A stretch of 64,000 bases of DNA from Dendrolimus kikuchii (Eukaryota > Arthropoda > Insecta > Lepidoptera > Lasiocampidae). The notes beneath the pieces were generated by a model, which worked only from the letters and a program-made list of their open reading frames with translations, was not told the origin of the DNA and searched no databases. The position numbers and the translations under genes were made by a program. This document shows, one piece after another, positions 42,526 to 52,920 of this stretch (within the stretch, counting starts at the first letter, position 1; each line of letters starts with the position of its first letter). Location of the stretch: contig CM034412.1 of NCBI GenBank assembly GCA_019925095.2, positions 5,329,501 to 5,393,500 of the forward strand, given 5' to 3'.

Positions 42526-43092
42526 TGGTTGCACCGGGGAACACCTCCTTATAAATTATTCCTCACCATCAAAAAAAGAATAAACTTTCAAATGAAGAAT
42601 GCGCAATACAAGACAATCATTCATCTTAGTGTCAGTGCTGTCACCGCAATATTGCGGTGATTGTTGGAACACAAATAAAAAATAAACCATTATAATTATA
42701 TAAAGTCGTGAAAGGCCACGACACACTTTCCATGATCAAATTGATCGTGTACTAGCAGAAGGTGATGTTAGGAGCCTTAAGAACAGACGAGCGTGCATGA
42801 CAAGAGTTATGAATGTCAAAGAAGCAAGTGAGGTGTGTAAGAATAAGCCTAAATGGCGCTCTGTTGTTCGTGCCTACCCCGCAAGGGAACTGGCGTGAAG
42901 TTATGTATGTATGTATGTATAATTAAATGCTCATAAGCAAATCTTAGTGATTGTGTGAATCCCCGAGGGACGATTGCAGTGGCGGTGGACAGGTGGCGAG
43001 GTAAGTCACTCTTCCCTTGCGTCTTCTTCCACGTCTCTTTGCCTTCTCCCGGCCATCGCAACGCGCCCGCACCTGTATATAATTTTATTGTT
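42526..43092 (+). repeat. R2: dispersed repeat R, interrupted by C4
   Basis: Matches 9609-10268 on both sides of the C4 insertion: GGAACACCTCCTTATAA through ACACAAATAAAAAATAAACC, and then AAATCTTAGTGATTGTGTGA through GGCCATCGCAACGCGCCCGC. It carries the empty version of the B1 insertion site at 42601-42616. Confidence 0.65.
42703..42917 (+). mobile_element. C4: RTE-like LINE tail nested in R2
   Basis: Starts AAGTCGTGAAAGGCCACGAC and ends in (TATG)n. Likely TSD TATAATTA at 42691-42698 and 42918-42925. Encodes the intact C-terminus to ARELA. Confidence 0.85.
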
Positions 43093-43112
43093 ATTGTACT
43101 TAACTGCACTGT

Positions 43113-43139
43113 TTATAATGAATGAATGAATGAATGAAT
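43113..43139. repeat. (ATGA)n microsatellite
   Basis: AATGAATGAATGAATGAATG follows the GC-rich end of R2. Confidence 0.85.
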
Positions 43140-43177
43140 ATGCTTTATTATATTTTAAAAGATACAGTGAACAGAAA

Positions 43178-43506
43178 CAAAGGAATTTTTGGCGGTAACT
43201 GGAAGAAGATGTTGTGCTGTGCAGTTTTATTTTCTCTAAAAATGTGTAAAATTACTCTAAAATGACAATAGTTGTAGGATATTGATAATTTTTGAGTAGT
43301 AATTATGTGTTTTGTGAGAAATATGAACTGTATAGTCAAATGTGGCCTTTTGAGTTGTCACAAGAACTCCGTTGAATGGCACCAGCTGATAACCTACAGT
43401 TCAGCTGTGCTACACATAGGCTTAAGAAAATGAAGAAACTACATTGTAATCTAAGATCTGGCTTAAAGGCCTAGCTGCCAAGCCATAAACCTAAATAAAA
43501 TAAAAT
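43178..43506 (+). mobile_element. B5: B element with TSD
   Basis: AACAGAAA at 43170-43177 and 43507-43514. Full-length, close to B4. The minus-strand frame across its head is not a gene. Confidence 0.8.
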
Positions 43507-43522
43507 AACAGAAATAAAATTT

Positions 43523-43564
43523 TACAATACAATAGGCGGTCTTGAAACCGCCTATTGTATTGTA
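43523..43564. repeat. Perfect 18-bp palindrome
   Basis: Arms 43523-43540 and 43547-43564 exact, loop CTTGAA. Next to it TTCTTCCACACAACCTTTGG looks like part of a dispersed repeat; GATAAGGCCGCCTATTG at 50137 is a related single-arm sequence. Confidence 0.9.
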
Positions 43565-43676
43565 TAGCGATTTCTTCCACACAACCTTTGGATGGACAAA
43601 AAAGATAAGAACAGAGGTATGTCGTATCTTATAAATATATACATACATGATATAATATACATACATTAATAATTTT

Positions 43677-43774
43677 GAAGCAAGTGAGGTGTGTAAGAAT
43701 AAGCCTAAATGACGCTCTGTTGTTCGTGCCTACCCCGCAAGGGAACTGGCGTGAAGTTATGTATGTATGTATGT
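43677..43774 (+). mobile_element. C5: 98-bp LINE tail with 12-bp TSD
   Basis: ATTAATAATTTT exact at 43665-43676 and 43775-43786. Encodes EASEVC to ARELA with one arginine codon changed (TGACGC for TGGCGC), and a (TATG)n tail. Confidence 0.9.
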
Positions 43775-43879
43775 ATTAATAATTTTATTAATTATAAAAA
43801 TTATACTAATATGACATATGTAAATAAAATATTATAAAATACACTTACATAAATAAATATAAAACTAGAAAAACCTGGC

Positions 43880-44165
43880 AATAACTGCTGCTGCATCCTT
43901 AAATTGAGCTATTAGAGCTATAATAATCCTTCACAAGTCTATTAAAAATAGGCAGTGATTTGGCTAGCTTGATATTGACAGGCAACGCGTTCCAAAGACG
44001 AACTGCTGTGTATGTATATTTAACATTATTTATAGACTGCACCACCATCAGTTTTAAAATTCTATTATCCCTGTCAAGGGTCGCCTGGAAGAGATCACTT
44101 TTTAGCCATGAAGCCGCTCGTTGTACTATCTTTTATATTTTTTTACTATTGAACCGTAAATGGAA
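43880..44165 (-). pseudogene. M: CR1/Jockey-like LINE C-terminus
   Basis: The minus strand reads RAASWLKSDLFQATLDRDNR, then YTYTAVRLWNALPVNIKLAK and SLPIFNRLVKDYY, then stop. RLWNALP followed by an F-x2-L-K pattern is the standard end of CR1/Jockey-type reverse transcriptases. No polymerase motifs remain. The plus-strand frame over the same bases is the shadow. Confidence 0.65.
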
Positions 44166-44870
44166 CAATACATTTGATTTCATCCGGTCTTCGAGTACGC
44201 TAGACATCAGTTCACCTTGCACCGATGATTTTTCCACTCCACCACTTCGATCCATTTGATAGACGAGATTTGATTGACAACAGTTGACAAACACATTATA
44301 ACGATTTAGTTCTATATCTGTATTTCTATTTGACACTAATTTATGAAGTGATAATGTGCAAAATTTTCTATATTATTGTCACCAAATACCGGAGTGTTAT
44401 GGTAGCTCAACCATAGTTAACATTTTCTATACAAACAGACAAATCGTGCTTAAATATAAACAATGTCCTACAACTATTGTTCACTGTTAACTAAATTCAT
44501 CTAAACGTTTTTGATGGCTTGGAACCGGTTTACAATTAACCAGTTTTAATAGGTCATAACCGGTTTTAGTCAACTATTTCGTTCGGAGTATAAACCTAAA
44601 AAAAGTGTTTAGTAAACCTGAATTAACCAGTTTATTACGCGAGAATTACTTTCTGATTCTACCGCTCTCATCATTTCCCACTGTGCAACTTTTATTTATT
44701 ATTTATTACCTATGTATCTATTTTATTTAAATAAGACCTTAAATATATACCTAGGAACTTTTCAGTTTTGTTCTAATTATAAGCTCAACGACACGGTTTT
44801 TGGTAACAAAAATACGTTAAACAGGTTAGGTTGAATAAACCAGTTTCGACCGGTTTTTGCTGCACACCTA
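44166..44870. other. Spacer with CCGGTTT motif clusters
   Basis: CCGGTTT or AACCGGTTT-like motifs recur at about 44525, 44568, 44851 and 44938, with CCAGTTT at 44540, 44627 and 44840. A loose repetition, no defined element. TGTCCTACAACTATTGTTCA at 44463 is a piece of the B consensus. Confidence 0.4.
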
Positions 44871-44871
44871 C

Positions 44872-45046
44872 TACTTAAGAAGCCTACAAACTTACTCTAA
44901 CTCCATATGAATAAGACAGTAAGATAAGTAACCGGTTTAACTTTATTACCGAAAGCCAATCCCTGGTAACCAAAAGTAAGTTTGTAGGCTTCTTTAAGGG
45001 TCTTAAAGAATCCTACAAACTTACTCTAGCTCAGCATGAATAAGGC
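44872..45046. mobile_element. Hairpin MITE (H family), copy 2 with extra half
   Basis: Arms 44975-44998 and 45002-45025 pair with one mismatch around 3 bases. The right half (CCTACAAACTTACTCT, then ATGAATAAG) is also present at 44883-44914, so one and a half copies lie here, about 130 bp apart. Confidence 0.8.
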
Positions 45047-45090
45047 CGTTAATGAATTGCAATGACAATAACTTTTAACAATACGCTTAA

Positions 45091-45764
45091 GAGCTCGTTT
45101 AGACACGTCGGAGCTTATTATAATGTCGTATTAAAACGTTCATACTACTCCACGCGGACCATACAACCGTGCAGTAGCCGCCACTCGACCGCGATCGCCG
45201 CTTTATATCTATAATAACGTACTTCGGCGCGTTCAGTTGATATATAAGTTTTATCTATATCCATTGTTTAGTTGGTCAGTCAGTGGAATCCGCGCGTATC
45301 AGACGTGTGACAATGGATTGCTTCAACACCGAATTTATTCATTGACAATTTTTCATCCTGTGACACGCTTGACCTCATATGGGTAACAGAAGATACAATT
45401 CGGTCATTGATCATTTCAAGTAATTCGTCGAATGATTTATTAACATTCGTACTAGTTAAAAAATTTTGACGCAAAATGCCTCAACCTTATAAGACATGTT
45501 ATATCTCAATGGCATCAACCGTGGATATAAATTCATAAACTGACCATTGATGACCGATCTCGTAAAATTGAATGCACCCAATATTGTCGCCTATTTTTTT
45601 ACGAAGTAGTGTATTGCTTCTACGACTTCCATTATTGAAATGAAACGGCTGTCACCCTACCTCACTCCGAACACTCACCGTGCCTGTCTGAACACTTTCA
45701 ATCCTCACGGATTGGAACCACGCGGTTTGCGTCCGCGCGAATTCCGCTGCGTCTGACCGAGGCT
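45091..45764. mobile_element. PIF/Harbinger-like element, deletion derivative
   Basis: Left end GAGCTCGTTTAGACACGTCG. Right end read inward AGCCTCGGTCAGACGCAGCG, clearly similar. TAA directly outside both ends (45088-45090, 45765-45767) is the usual PIF/Harbinger duplication. About 670 bp long, with a degraded piece of transposase inside. Confidence 0.65.
45280..45480 (-). pseudogene. Harbinger transposase N-terminal remnant
   Basis: The minus strand encodes KSFDELLEMINDRIVSSVTH and MRSSVSQDEKLSMN. This resembles the FDELL...I...T..R..I...ERL pattern found before the DDE core of Harbinger (HARBI1-like) transposases. The DDE catalytic core is missing and the upstream frame has stops. Family call by pattern memory; not tested by search. 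Confidence 0.5.
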
Positions 45765-45767
45765 TAA

Positions 45768-46489
45768 AAGTCGAGGTACTGTAATTAAATAAAAATGAAA
45801 TATACACAAAAACTTTCTTAATCAAAGTAAAAAACGAAACAGCATTCGAATTTCGAACTCATTAATATTTATTGAAAAAACCTTCGCTGCTGAATGATAA
45901 ACAATTTCGCGTAGACGTGTCAACTGAGGTGAAAGATACCTTCTAACACCAACTCAAACATACACCGTACTATATCAGATGTCATCTGTATTGTTAATTA
46001 TATAAGGCTCAATATTGTTTGGCAAGTGGTATATTGTATGCAGATACAATTGTGTCGAAGTATCCATTCGACAAATTTGTATGTGCACTTGAGCAAAAAT
46101 AATATTACAATTTCAATCTTATATTCAAGAAACAAAGTTGAATTTAATTTGTGATTTGTATTACAGAGCAAATATAATATAGTTTATTATGATAATAGCA
46201 TTTTTCATATTAAAAGTTTTGTAGCGCCTTTTACTGTGTTCTCCTGAGAGAAGAAAATGTATTGAATAATATATACGTATTTATCCAATTGGAAACAGTC
46301 TGCGGGCATTAATATGAAATATCATGACAAGGTATTGGAAAAATGTGTCATTTATGAAATTATTTTTTTTGTAACGTTGTCACATTTTTTATATTCTGTG
46401 GGCGTTTTAAATCCCCTCGTGGTGGAGGGAGATTTGAATGAAAAGAGTACGTCGTTCGCTGCTGTGCCTATATGAAATGTAGCAAGTCT
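45768..46489. other. No feature recognised
   Basis: AT-rich. GGAGGGAGATTTGAATG at 46424 is not matched elsewhere here. Confidence 0.35.
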
Positions 46490-46802
46490 TTTTTTAATGT
46501 ATGAGTTCAGCAGACAGGCAGACGACTCACCATAATGGAAAGCGGTTATAATCGCCTGTGGAAATTCTTAACACCAAAGGTGCTACTAATGTGCTGCCGC
46601 ACTCTAAAGTGAGACTGGAACCTGGCCACTAATGCCAGAATAAAACTCAAGGTTGTTATGGCGGCATACTCTAGACCAGGGGTGGTAGCCATGCAGACGG
46701 ACAAATACCCTACCACCTGGCTGTTGGTTATTTTGTAGCCTGTTACAACAGGCCACCCGACCGTGGAAGATCGTATTCTTTCTCCGTTCCTGCAAGGATA
46801 GA
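46490..46802 (-). mobile_element. A9: SINE-like element, older copy
   Basis: Full-length minus-strand A copy from a short T-run (46492-46498) to CCTTGCAGGAACGGAG on the minus strand at the right end. About one difference per ten bases from A8. Confidence 0.8.
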
Positions 46803-47123
46803 GTTAGTTAGTTAATCTATGGTATAAAATACTAATTTCCAACATAAAATGTGGTGACAGAATCTTACTTTTTTAGAAGTCTAAGAAGAGTGGAGTCTCT
46901 TGAGAGGACAGCTAGGAGACTGATAGCCAACGACTAGATTTTTGAAGTCTTGATTATCGACGCAGGGTTGTCAGCCTATCGGTTTTCAATAGGATACATC
47001 TGTTCTACTATACGAGAACTTTGCTTCTCTTTTATACTCTTTGCTGGATTCTGTATTTCGCGAAGCTTGCATCCTTGATGACTTCAGGTCCCGTATAAAT
47101 AGGTTTTTACAAAAATGTGGTCC
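46803..47123. other. Target region of G2
   Basis: Unmatched sequence. If G2 and one TSD copy are removed, a roughly 57-codon minus-strand frame spans the junction (including SSRMQASRNTESSKEYKREA), too short to call a gene. Confidence 0.3.
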
Positions 47124-47140
47124 ATTCTGTAACATATCTT

Positions 47141-49138
47141 TTTTTTTTTTTTTGGTTTTGAGGCGAGGGAAAATGCTTAACCGATTTACGCACAAACTGG
47201 GTCGTTGCTAGGGGAACGACACGCGTCGGTCGGGGGCGATAACACTGCAGCAATAGTATGCTCTTGGCAGCGCTCCGTCCGCGATCGACGTCACAGAATA
47301 GTGTGCAAGACTCCGAGCGTTGCTGCACGGGCGAGCGACCCCAATACCCACTAAAAACCCCCTCCTCCCTGACGACCCTGCGCTTTTGTTCGTGTTGGAA
47401 AGGCTGAGATTTAGAACATAGTTACGCCCAGCCGATCCAGCGCAATAAAGTGCCTGGAGTGTGCCCTGGGAGAACACACCCCACTTCGTTGTGCGGGGGT
47501 AGAAGGTCCTTTGCTCTTCCTAGCAAGCTAAAGGCCCCCCGCGGTAAACGGAACCTAACTCAGGGAGGGAAGTAATGCGCGTACCTGCCTCTCCGGGTGC
47601 CAGCTGAAGGCCGGCGACCTCGAGAAGACGCATTGGCACGCGCTGCAGGACTTCTCTCTCTGTCTCGTTCTGCGGCCTCCTTGAGTGACATTACTGTCTC
47701 GCAAAAAGTAACCGCAGCCCCCCAATTGTCGCTGCTCTGCAGCATGGCCTTGACCAAGTCGCAGAGCGAGTCGACTGGACCTACGTGCGTCTCAAGTTCG
47801 AAACGCTGCGGCGCCCATGCGGCGCACTCGACAAGCGTGTGTAACGCCGTGTCGGGCGCGCCGCACTGGCGGCAGTCCGGGGAAGGCAAGCAGCCCACAA
47901 TGCGACACAGATACTTATCGAAACATCCGTGTCCGGTAAGCATCTGTGTCGTCCTGAAGGTCAGGGTGCCGCTGGTGCGGTTGACCCATTCCGTCGGCTG
48001 TGGCCTGATTGCATCCACCGTGTAGCCGCCATAGGCCGCAGGGTTGTCGAGCTCTTGAGACCAGACGGCGATCATGGAGGCGGTTTCCCGCTTCCTGATC
48101 GCCTCGATTTCGACCTGACAGAAGGTCAGGTCTCTAGCTAGGGCATCCTGCCGGGTGCGGCGCACCACTGTCAGGACGTCCGCCTGGAGATGCCAGGGCG
48201 GATCGCCTGCCAGGAGGGTGGCTGCCGTCCGCGACACTGTGCGATACCCCCGTATGGTCCTCACGGCCAAAACCTGCTGCGCCCGTTGCAGCAGGGTTCT
48301 GTTGTGGCGGTGAAGTGCAATGGACCAGACGGGTGCACCGTACAGTGCCATACTCCTCAGGATGCCAGAGTAAAGTTTCCGCGTCGCACCTCCCGGGCCC
48401 CCTACGTTGGGAAGCAGCCTCAAGAGTGCGCCCGCGGATTTGACGAGTTTGGGAACTAGCTGCTCAAAGTGCGCTTTGAACAGCCATTTCCCATCGAGAA
48501 CTAGCCCCAGATATTTCATCGGGGGCCCTACTCTAATGGCCACCCCTTGGACCGAAACGGTCAAGTCCGCGGGGGGATTGCGAAATTTACTATGGAACAT
48601 GATGGCCTCCATTTTCGCGGGGGAGACCCTCAAGCCCAGCCTAGCTATTCGATCTACGACAATCGCCAACCCGGCGTTAGCGACGTCCACGGATTCCGCA
48701 AATGACGCAGCGCGTGCCGTGAGTAGGGTGTCGTCCGCAAAGCAGATCAGCCCTACCCCGGGTAGGACCGGAACCCGAAGGATCCAGTCATAACCTACGT
48801 TCCAAAGAATCGGCCCGAGGACCGACCCCTGTGGAACGCCGCACGCGACGCGTCGACGACCTACCTCAGGATTGCCGGACTCACCGCCCTCCCAAAGGAT
48901 ATGTCGATCCTGCAGGTACGCGCCCAACAGCCTCGTGAGGTACGGGGGGACTCCATGCGCGCGGAGCCCCTCCCTGATCGTCTCATGAGGGAGGCTGTTA
49001 AAGGCGTTCGCTATGTCTAGCGACACCGCAAGAACGACATCCTTCGCTTGGACGGCTTCGTCCGTTGACGTTCGCAGCGTCTCGAAGGCGTCCATCGTGG
49101 AGCGCCTCCGCCGAAACCCGAACTGTGTTTCTGAAAGC
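47141..49138 (-). mobile_element. G2: young R1-like LINE, 5'-truncated, 17-bp TSD
   Basis: ATTCTGTAACATATCTT is exact at 47124-47140 and 49139-49155. On the minus strand the order is ORF2 from inside the RT domain to stop (47560), a GC-rich 3' UTR of about 400 bp, and poly-A (T-run 47141-47153). It lacks the 5' UTR, ORF1, endonuclease and first RT blocks. GC content is much higher than the flanks, as for a recent arrival. It shares its 3' UTR with G1. Confidence 0.95.
47560..49138 (-). CDS. R1-like ORF2, C-terminal 525 codons, open
   Basis: Reverse transcriptase of a non-LTR retrotransposon that copies its RNA into nicked chromosomal DNA in the nucleus. The frame opens at 49158, but its first six residues (MKICYR) come from target DNA; LINE coding starts at LSETQFGF. 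Motif A has Asp48 in VSLDIANAF, motif B is GVPQGSVLGP (107-116), and motif C is FADD (140-143), a variant of the usual YADD. A CX2CX7HX4C zinc knuckle lies at 429-445. An arginine-rich tail ends in YAHYFPP. There is no stop or frameshift over 525 codons, so insertion was recent. Without endonuclease and N-terminal RT it cannot work. Confidence 0.9.
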
Positions 49139-49173
49139 ATTCTGTAACATATCTTCATTTAACATCAGTTAAG

Positions 49174-49490
49174 ATCAAGACTAAGTATAACGCATAGCCA
49201 TCAAAAATATGTACTTACATGCGTCTCACACTAGAATATACGTAATTTATTTGAGAACAACATAATATCATGAAGATATTATTACTGTATACACACTGGT
49301 TACAATGAGGTAAATACATAAATTGCGCAGAGCTACATTTAAAAAAAAAGGATAACAACTTTAAACGGTACTGTGTTACCAGCACTTAAACCAAATTAAT
49401 CAAGACTGTGTAAAACTCATAGCAATCAAAAGTACATGCGTCCCACACTAGAATATACCCCATTTATTTGGGAGCAACACTAAATCATGG
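49174..49490. repeat. Two direct repeats, about 95 bp, 225 bp apart
   Basis: 49174-49275 and 49399-49490 share ATCAAGACT, CATAGC-ATCAAAA, ACATGCGTC-CACACTAGAAT and ATTTATTTG-GA-CAACA in order. Either two units of a diverged long tandem repeat or two copies of a short element. Confidence 0.65.
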
Positions 49491-50364
49491 ACAGAGCACC
49501 ATTCAATCATATAACAATATTCTGAAGGGGAGTTCGGGTTTTTGTACGCCGACCCCCAAATGCCAATCTGCTAAGATTGCTTTTTTTCCTTTTGTCCGAT
49601 TTTGAATACGACTCGTATGTGCACCGCCTTTGTAGATGATTAAATACTATACCAACTTACACATGCACTCTATTAAGTCTATTCTAAACCTTATCACATT
49701 GAGATAAGGATCATCTTGTTACAAATATGTTGACTGTATAATGTGGTCTATTGGATAAAAACGGATTGGTTATTTAATGGTTTCTTGATTTGACGATTTG
49801 TATGGTGATTAATTTTTCGCTTTTTGATACAGTCAACACACTCCTATCCCTTCTGCGACAAATCACAGATTAAAAAAGTTCTTTCTTCTCTCAATGACAA
49901 TGAGGTAGTGAACTAAATTGAGACACTTAACAAGAGTACAACAACTAAACCTCTAAGCTATTCATCAATTACAAAGCATCACATCGTCCATGATGTAGTA
50001 GTAGTATTCGCCACAGTAGCATGTAAATGATCTTAGTCGATACATAGTTTGAATTTAGTTAATCCACCAAATATTATCTAATTTTTCTTTTAATGTCTCC
50101 TTGGACACTGGGTTCCCTGCAAGCGACATAAGCGATAAGGCCGCCTATTGTTCTAATGGAAATGTATTCGTATTAAATTGTCTGGGTTTAAGTTATGGTG
50201 AACAACAAAGAGATTTCATTTCATTCATTCATTCATTCAGCAAATTCTGTGTATACGTTTTCGTATAGTTCAGCCGAATTGTAGGTCTTCGACTGATGCC
50301 AAGCACCGGAGTTCTTGCGATAGTATAAATAATATATGTAACATAAATAAATAATGAAATAAAT
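49491..50364. other. Unmatched spacer
   Basis: Includes a (TTCA)n run at 50219-50240 and GATAAGGCCGCCTATTG at 50137, related to the palindrome at 43523. No gene signal. Confidence 0.4.
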
Positions 50365-50648
50365 AGAAATCTAGGACGCAATCACAGCGCCGCCTACCGG
50401 TTCCAATTGTGAATCTAAACTTTCCGGAGACTCACTTAAACACACAAAAATTCATCAAAATCGGTCCAGGAGATTAGGAGGATTCTAGATCCCGAACCCA
50501 GCGCCATCTACCGGCTCCAATGGGGATTCTAAACCATTCGGAGACCCACTAAAATACACACAATTTTTTTATCAAAATCGGTAAATTCGTCCTCAAGTTA
50601 TGTGCGTACATACATTTCTACGATTCATTTTTATTTATATAGATCTGA
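50365..50648 (-). repeat. Z3: dispersed repeat with internal tandem duplication
   Basis: Blocks 50370-50475 and 50488-50590 are two copies of the same unit (CGCC-CTACCGG-TCCAAT, GATTCTAAAC, GAGAC-CACT-AAA, ATCAAAATCGGT). The same doubled arrangement is seen reversed in Z2. Directly followed by the J insertion at 50671. Confidence 0.65.
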
Positions 50649-50670
50649 CTTCGAAAACTTTATGTATTTA

Positions 50671-51538
50671 GACTTGTGTCTGAAGTAGAACATTCCTTAC
50701 AGAGAGTCTCTGAATGGGGGAGACAAAACCTTGTCCATTTCAACCCCAAGAAGACACAGGTCTGCGTATTCTCTGCCAAAAAAACTCCATTCGAGCAAGC
50801 GCTTGAGTTCCAAGGAACTCCCCTTACCACCTCCAAAAGTATTGGGATCCTCGGTATCGACATCACGAACGATGTACAGTTCAGGGGCCATCTTGAAGGC
50901 AAGGCAAAACTTGCCTCCAAGAAGCTGGGCGTGCTAAACCGGTCCAAGCAGTACTTCACATCGCGGCAACGCCTTGTGCTTTACAAAGCCCAGGTGAGGC
51001 CGCATATGGAGTACTGCTCACACCTTTGGGCTGGAGCACCTGCTTACCAACTTAATCCCCTGGACAGTATTCAACGTCGAGCCCTTCGCGTTGTCGATGA
51101 TCCCATACTCACAGACGGTTTAGATACGCTTGGCCTTAGGAGAGACTTTGCTTCTCTCTGCGTATTCTACCGACTGTATTACGGGGAATGTTCCGAAGAA
51201 CTGTTTAGAATGGTGCCTTCGTCTTCCTTCTACCATCGCACCGCTCGCCATCGATTGGGAGTTCACCCCCACTTCCATGAGCCGCTTCGCTCATGTACGC
51301 AACGGTTCTGTAGAACGTTTCTCTCGCGTACCGTGGGGATTTGGAATGAGCTCCCGGCCGAGGTTTTCCCACAGCGCTACGATATGGAGTTCTTCAAAAA
51401 GGGTGTCATAAAATTTCTTCGAAGCCGGCAGCGCGTTGGCGACATCTTTGATGTTGCAAACGTCCATAGGCGACGGTAACCGCTTTCCACCAGGTGGGCC
51501 GTCAGCCTGTTTGCTGTACTCCAGCTATAAAAAAAAAA
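50671..51538 (+). mobile_element. J: LINE copy, 5'-truncated, open frame
   Basis: Starts at GACTTGTGTCTGAAGTAG inside the RT region, downstream of motif C, and ends in the family tail and poly-A (51528-51538). ATTTA at both edges may be a short TSD. Much better preserved than 855-3570. Confidence 0.85.
50676..51479 (+). CDS. J-family LINE ORF2 C-terminal region
   Basis: 267 open codons after the polymerase core: SEVEHSLQRVSEWGRQNLVH at the start, then the block FRGHLEGKAKLASKKLGVLN, RPHMEYCSHLWAGAP in the middle, and VGIWNELPAEVFPQRYDMEF near the end, which are typical for the RT thumb and C-terminal domain in Jockey/CR1-type elements. No catalytic residues are included. The ATG used is internal; the true upstream protein is missing. 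Confidence 0.8.
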   Translation: MSEVEHSLQRVSEWGRQNLVHFNPKKTQVCVFSAKKTPFEQALEFQGTPLTTSKSIGILGIDITNDVQFRGHLEGKAKLASKKLGVLNRSKQYFTSRQRLVLYKAQVRPHMEYCSHLWAGAPAYQLNPLDSIQRRALRVVDDPILTDGLDTLGLRRDFASLCVFYRLYYGECSEELFRMVPSSSFYHRTARHRLGVHPHFHEPLRSCTQRFCRTFLSRTVGIWNELPAEVFPQRYDMEFFKKGVIKFLRSRQRVGDIFDVANVHRRR

Positions 51539-52859
51539 TTTAGCCTAATGTGGGACATTTAGAGTCGAATAATGACCCGCTACCTCTGTATTTTCCTATC
51601 AGCTAATAATTAAAGAATACGTTATGAAAATTTCTTTAAATCATTTAAAAATACAATAATCTCATTTTATTCATCATGAATTGTATAGGCAACGGTTAAG
51701 TACTTGTTGTCAAATATATTTCTTGTTTAAGATCTTTGAGTACTGGTAGTTATTTAGTGAATTTCTAAACAACAAAAGTAATCAATTGAAATTAAAATGG
51801 TTTTGTTTAGGTGATTTTAAAAGAGATATTACTTTCATTAAATTTTTATTAAAAAGCTTAAAACTTACCTATAAAATGTATAATGTGTTACACAAACCTA
51901 TTTCTATAATTATATATAAAAATATATATATGTTCATGTATATAATTATATATATGTTCATGCTTCGTGGCCTTGACAATTTATTAATCTTCCTGATATC
52001 ATACGATACTTTTTATTAAGTAAAATGTAATTGTAGAATACTACGTTAATCCTTAGGGTATTATTAGTAAAATGTGTGTTTATAGATGTCGTGTCCCAAC
52101 ACTAGCTATAATGTACTCTGTGAGAGCACATCACTAGCGTGTCCCCTCTGAATCAAAAATGTTAATTTGTAATTCCTGTGCTTACAAAATATTGTAATAA
52201 AACGTAAATGAAAACATGTGTCTTTATTAGAATGAAATACAATGAATCCACAAAATAACAATGTGCCACTTTATCCCTAGATCGCCGTGTCAGCGAGCCA
52301 TTATTCACTTCTGCTCTCTCGGTTATCGGTCAACAACTCAGCACAGAATCGCCTGTAATTTATAAATATTAGCGGATTTGAAAGTAATTGAAATAACATT
52401 TCGTATACTTACATAATATGTGTGATTTCGATAAAATAAACATAAATAAAAAATGAGATAGCTTTCAAGGATACGTATCCTGTTTATGTGACGGAAAGTT
52501 GCGTGCAAAGCTGATAAAATATTTCGATATATCCACCATTCGAAGCATCTGTGAGATGTAAACATTGAATTTCGAACACAAGACAAATTGAAACGTCGAA
52601 CCCGAGCAGAACATTCTGGAAACAAAGGATTTCAAATAGGACCATTCATTTGGAACAGCGTTCGACATTCGAACCGTGAATAGTGCCCCGTTCCGTTCTT
52701 TGCAGTCTCCAATTTGTCTGATTGACGCCCCGTTTGATCGTGTGTGCACAGCTCAAAGACTCGATGCATGTGTGCAAGACCAAAGACGAATGCGATTCAA
52801 AGATGACGTCGCATCGTTTGAATTTGAAAATGGAATTTGACTGCAGAATTTCTATGGCC
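51539..52859. other. Unmatched spacer
   Basis: AT-rich. Short TATATATA/GTTCATGTATA repeats at 51897-51962. Minus-strand frames at 52338-52867 have no recognisable domain. Confidence 0.4.
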
Positions 52860-52861
52860 GT

Positions 52862-52920
52862 CGTCATGTTGGCGGGAACGTGAAGAGTGTTGTATTGCTA
52901 TTCATAAAAAAGAATGCATA
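52862..52920 (+). repeat. B-related head fragment
   Basis: GTTGGCGGGAACGTGAAGAG follows the B head, then TTGTATTGCT and ATGCATAATATTCATC in B order, heavily diverged. Confidence 0.35.

Noticed and set aside
43960..44259. 99-residue plus-strand frame
   Set aside because: Antisense to the RLWNALP...FNRLVKDYY LINE C-terminus on the minus strand.
47597..48793. Several plus-strand frames of 70-142 residues across 47.6-48.8 kb
   Set aside because: All are antisense to the R1-like ORF2, which has clear RT motifs on the minus strand; its high GC content opens the opposite frames.
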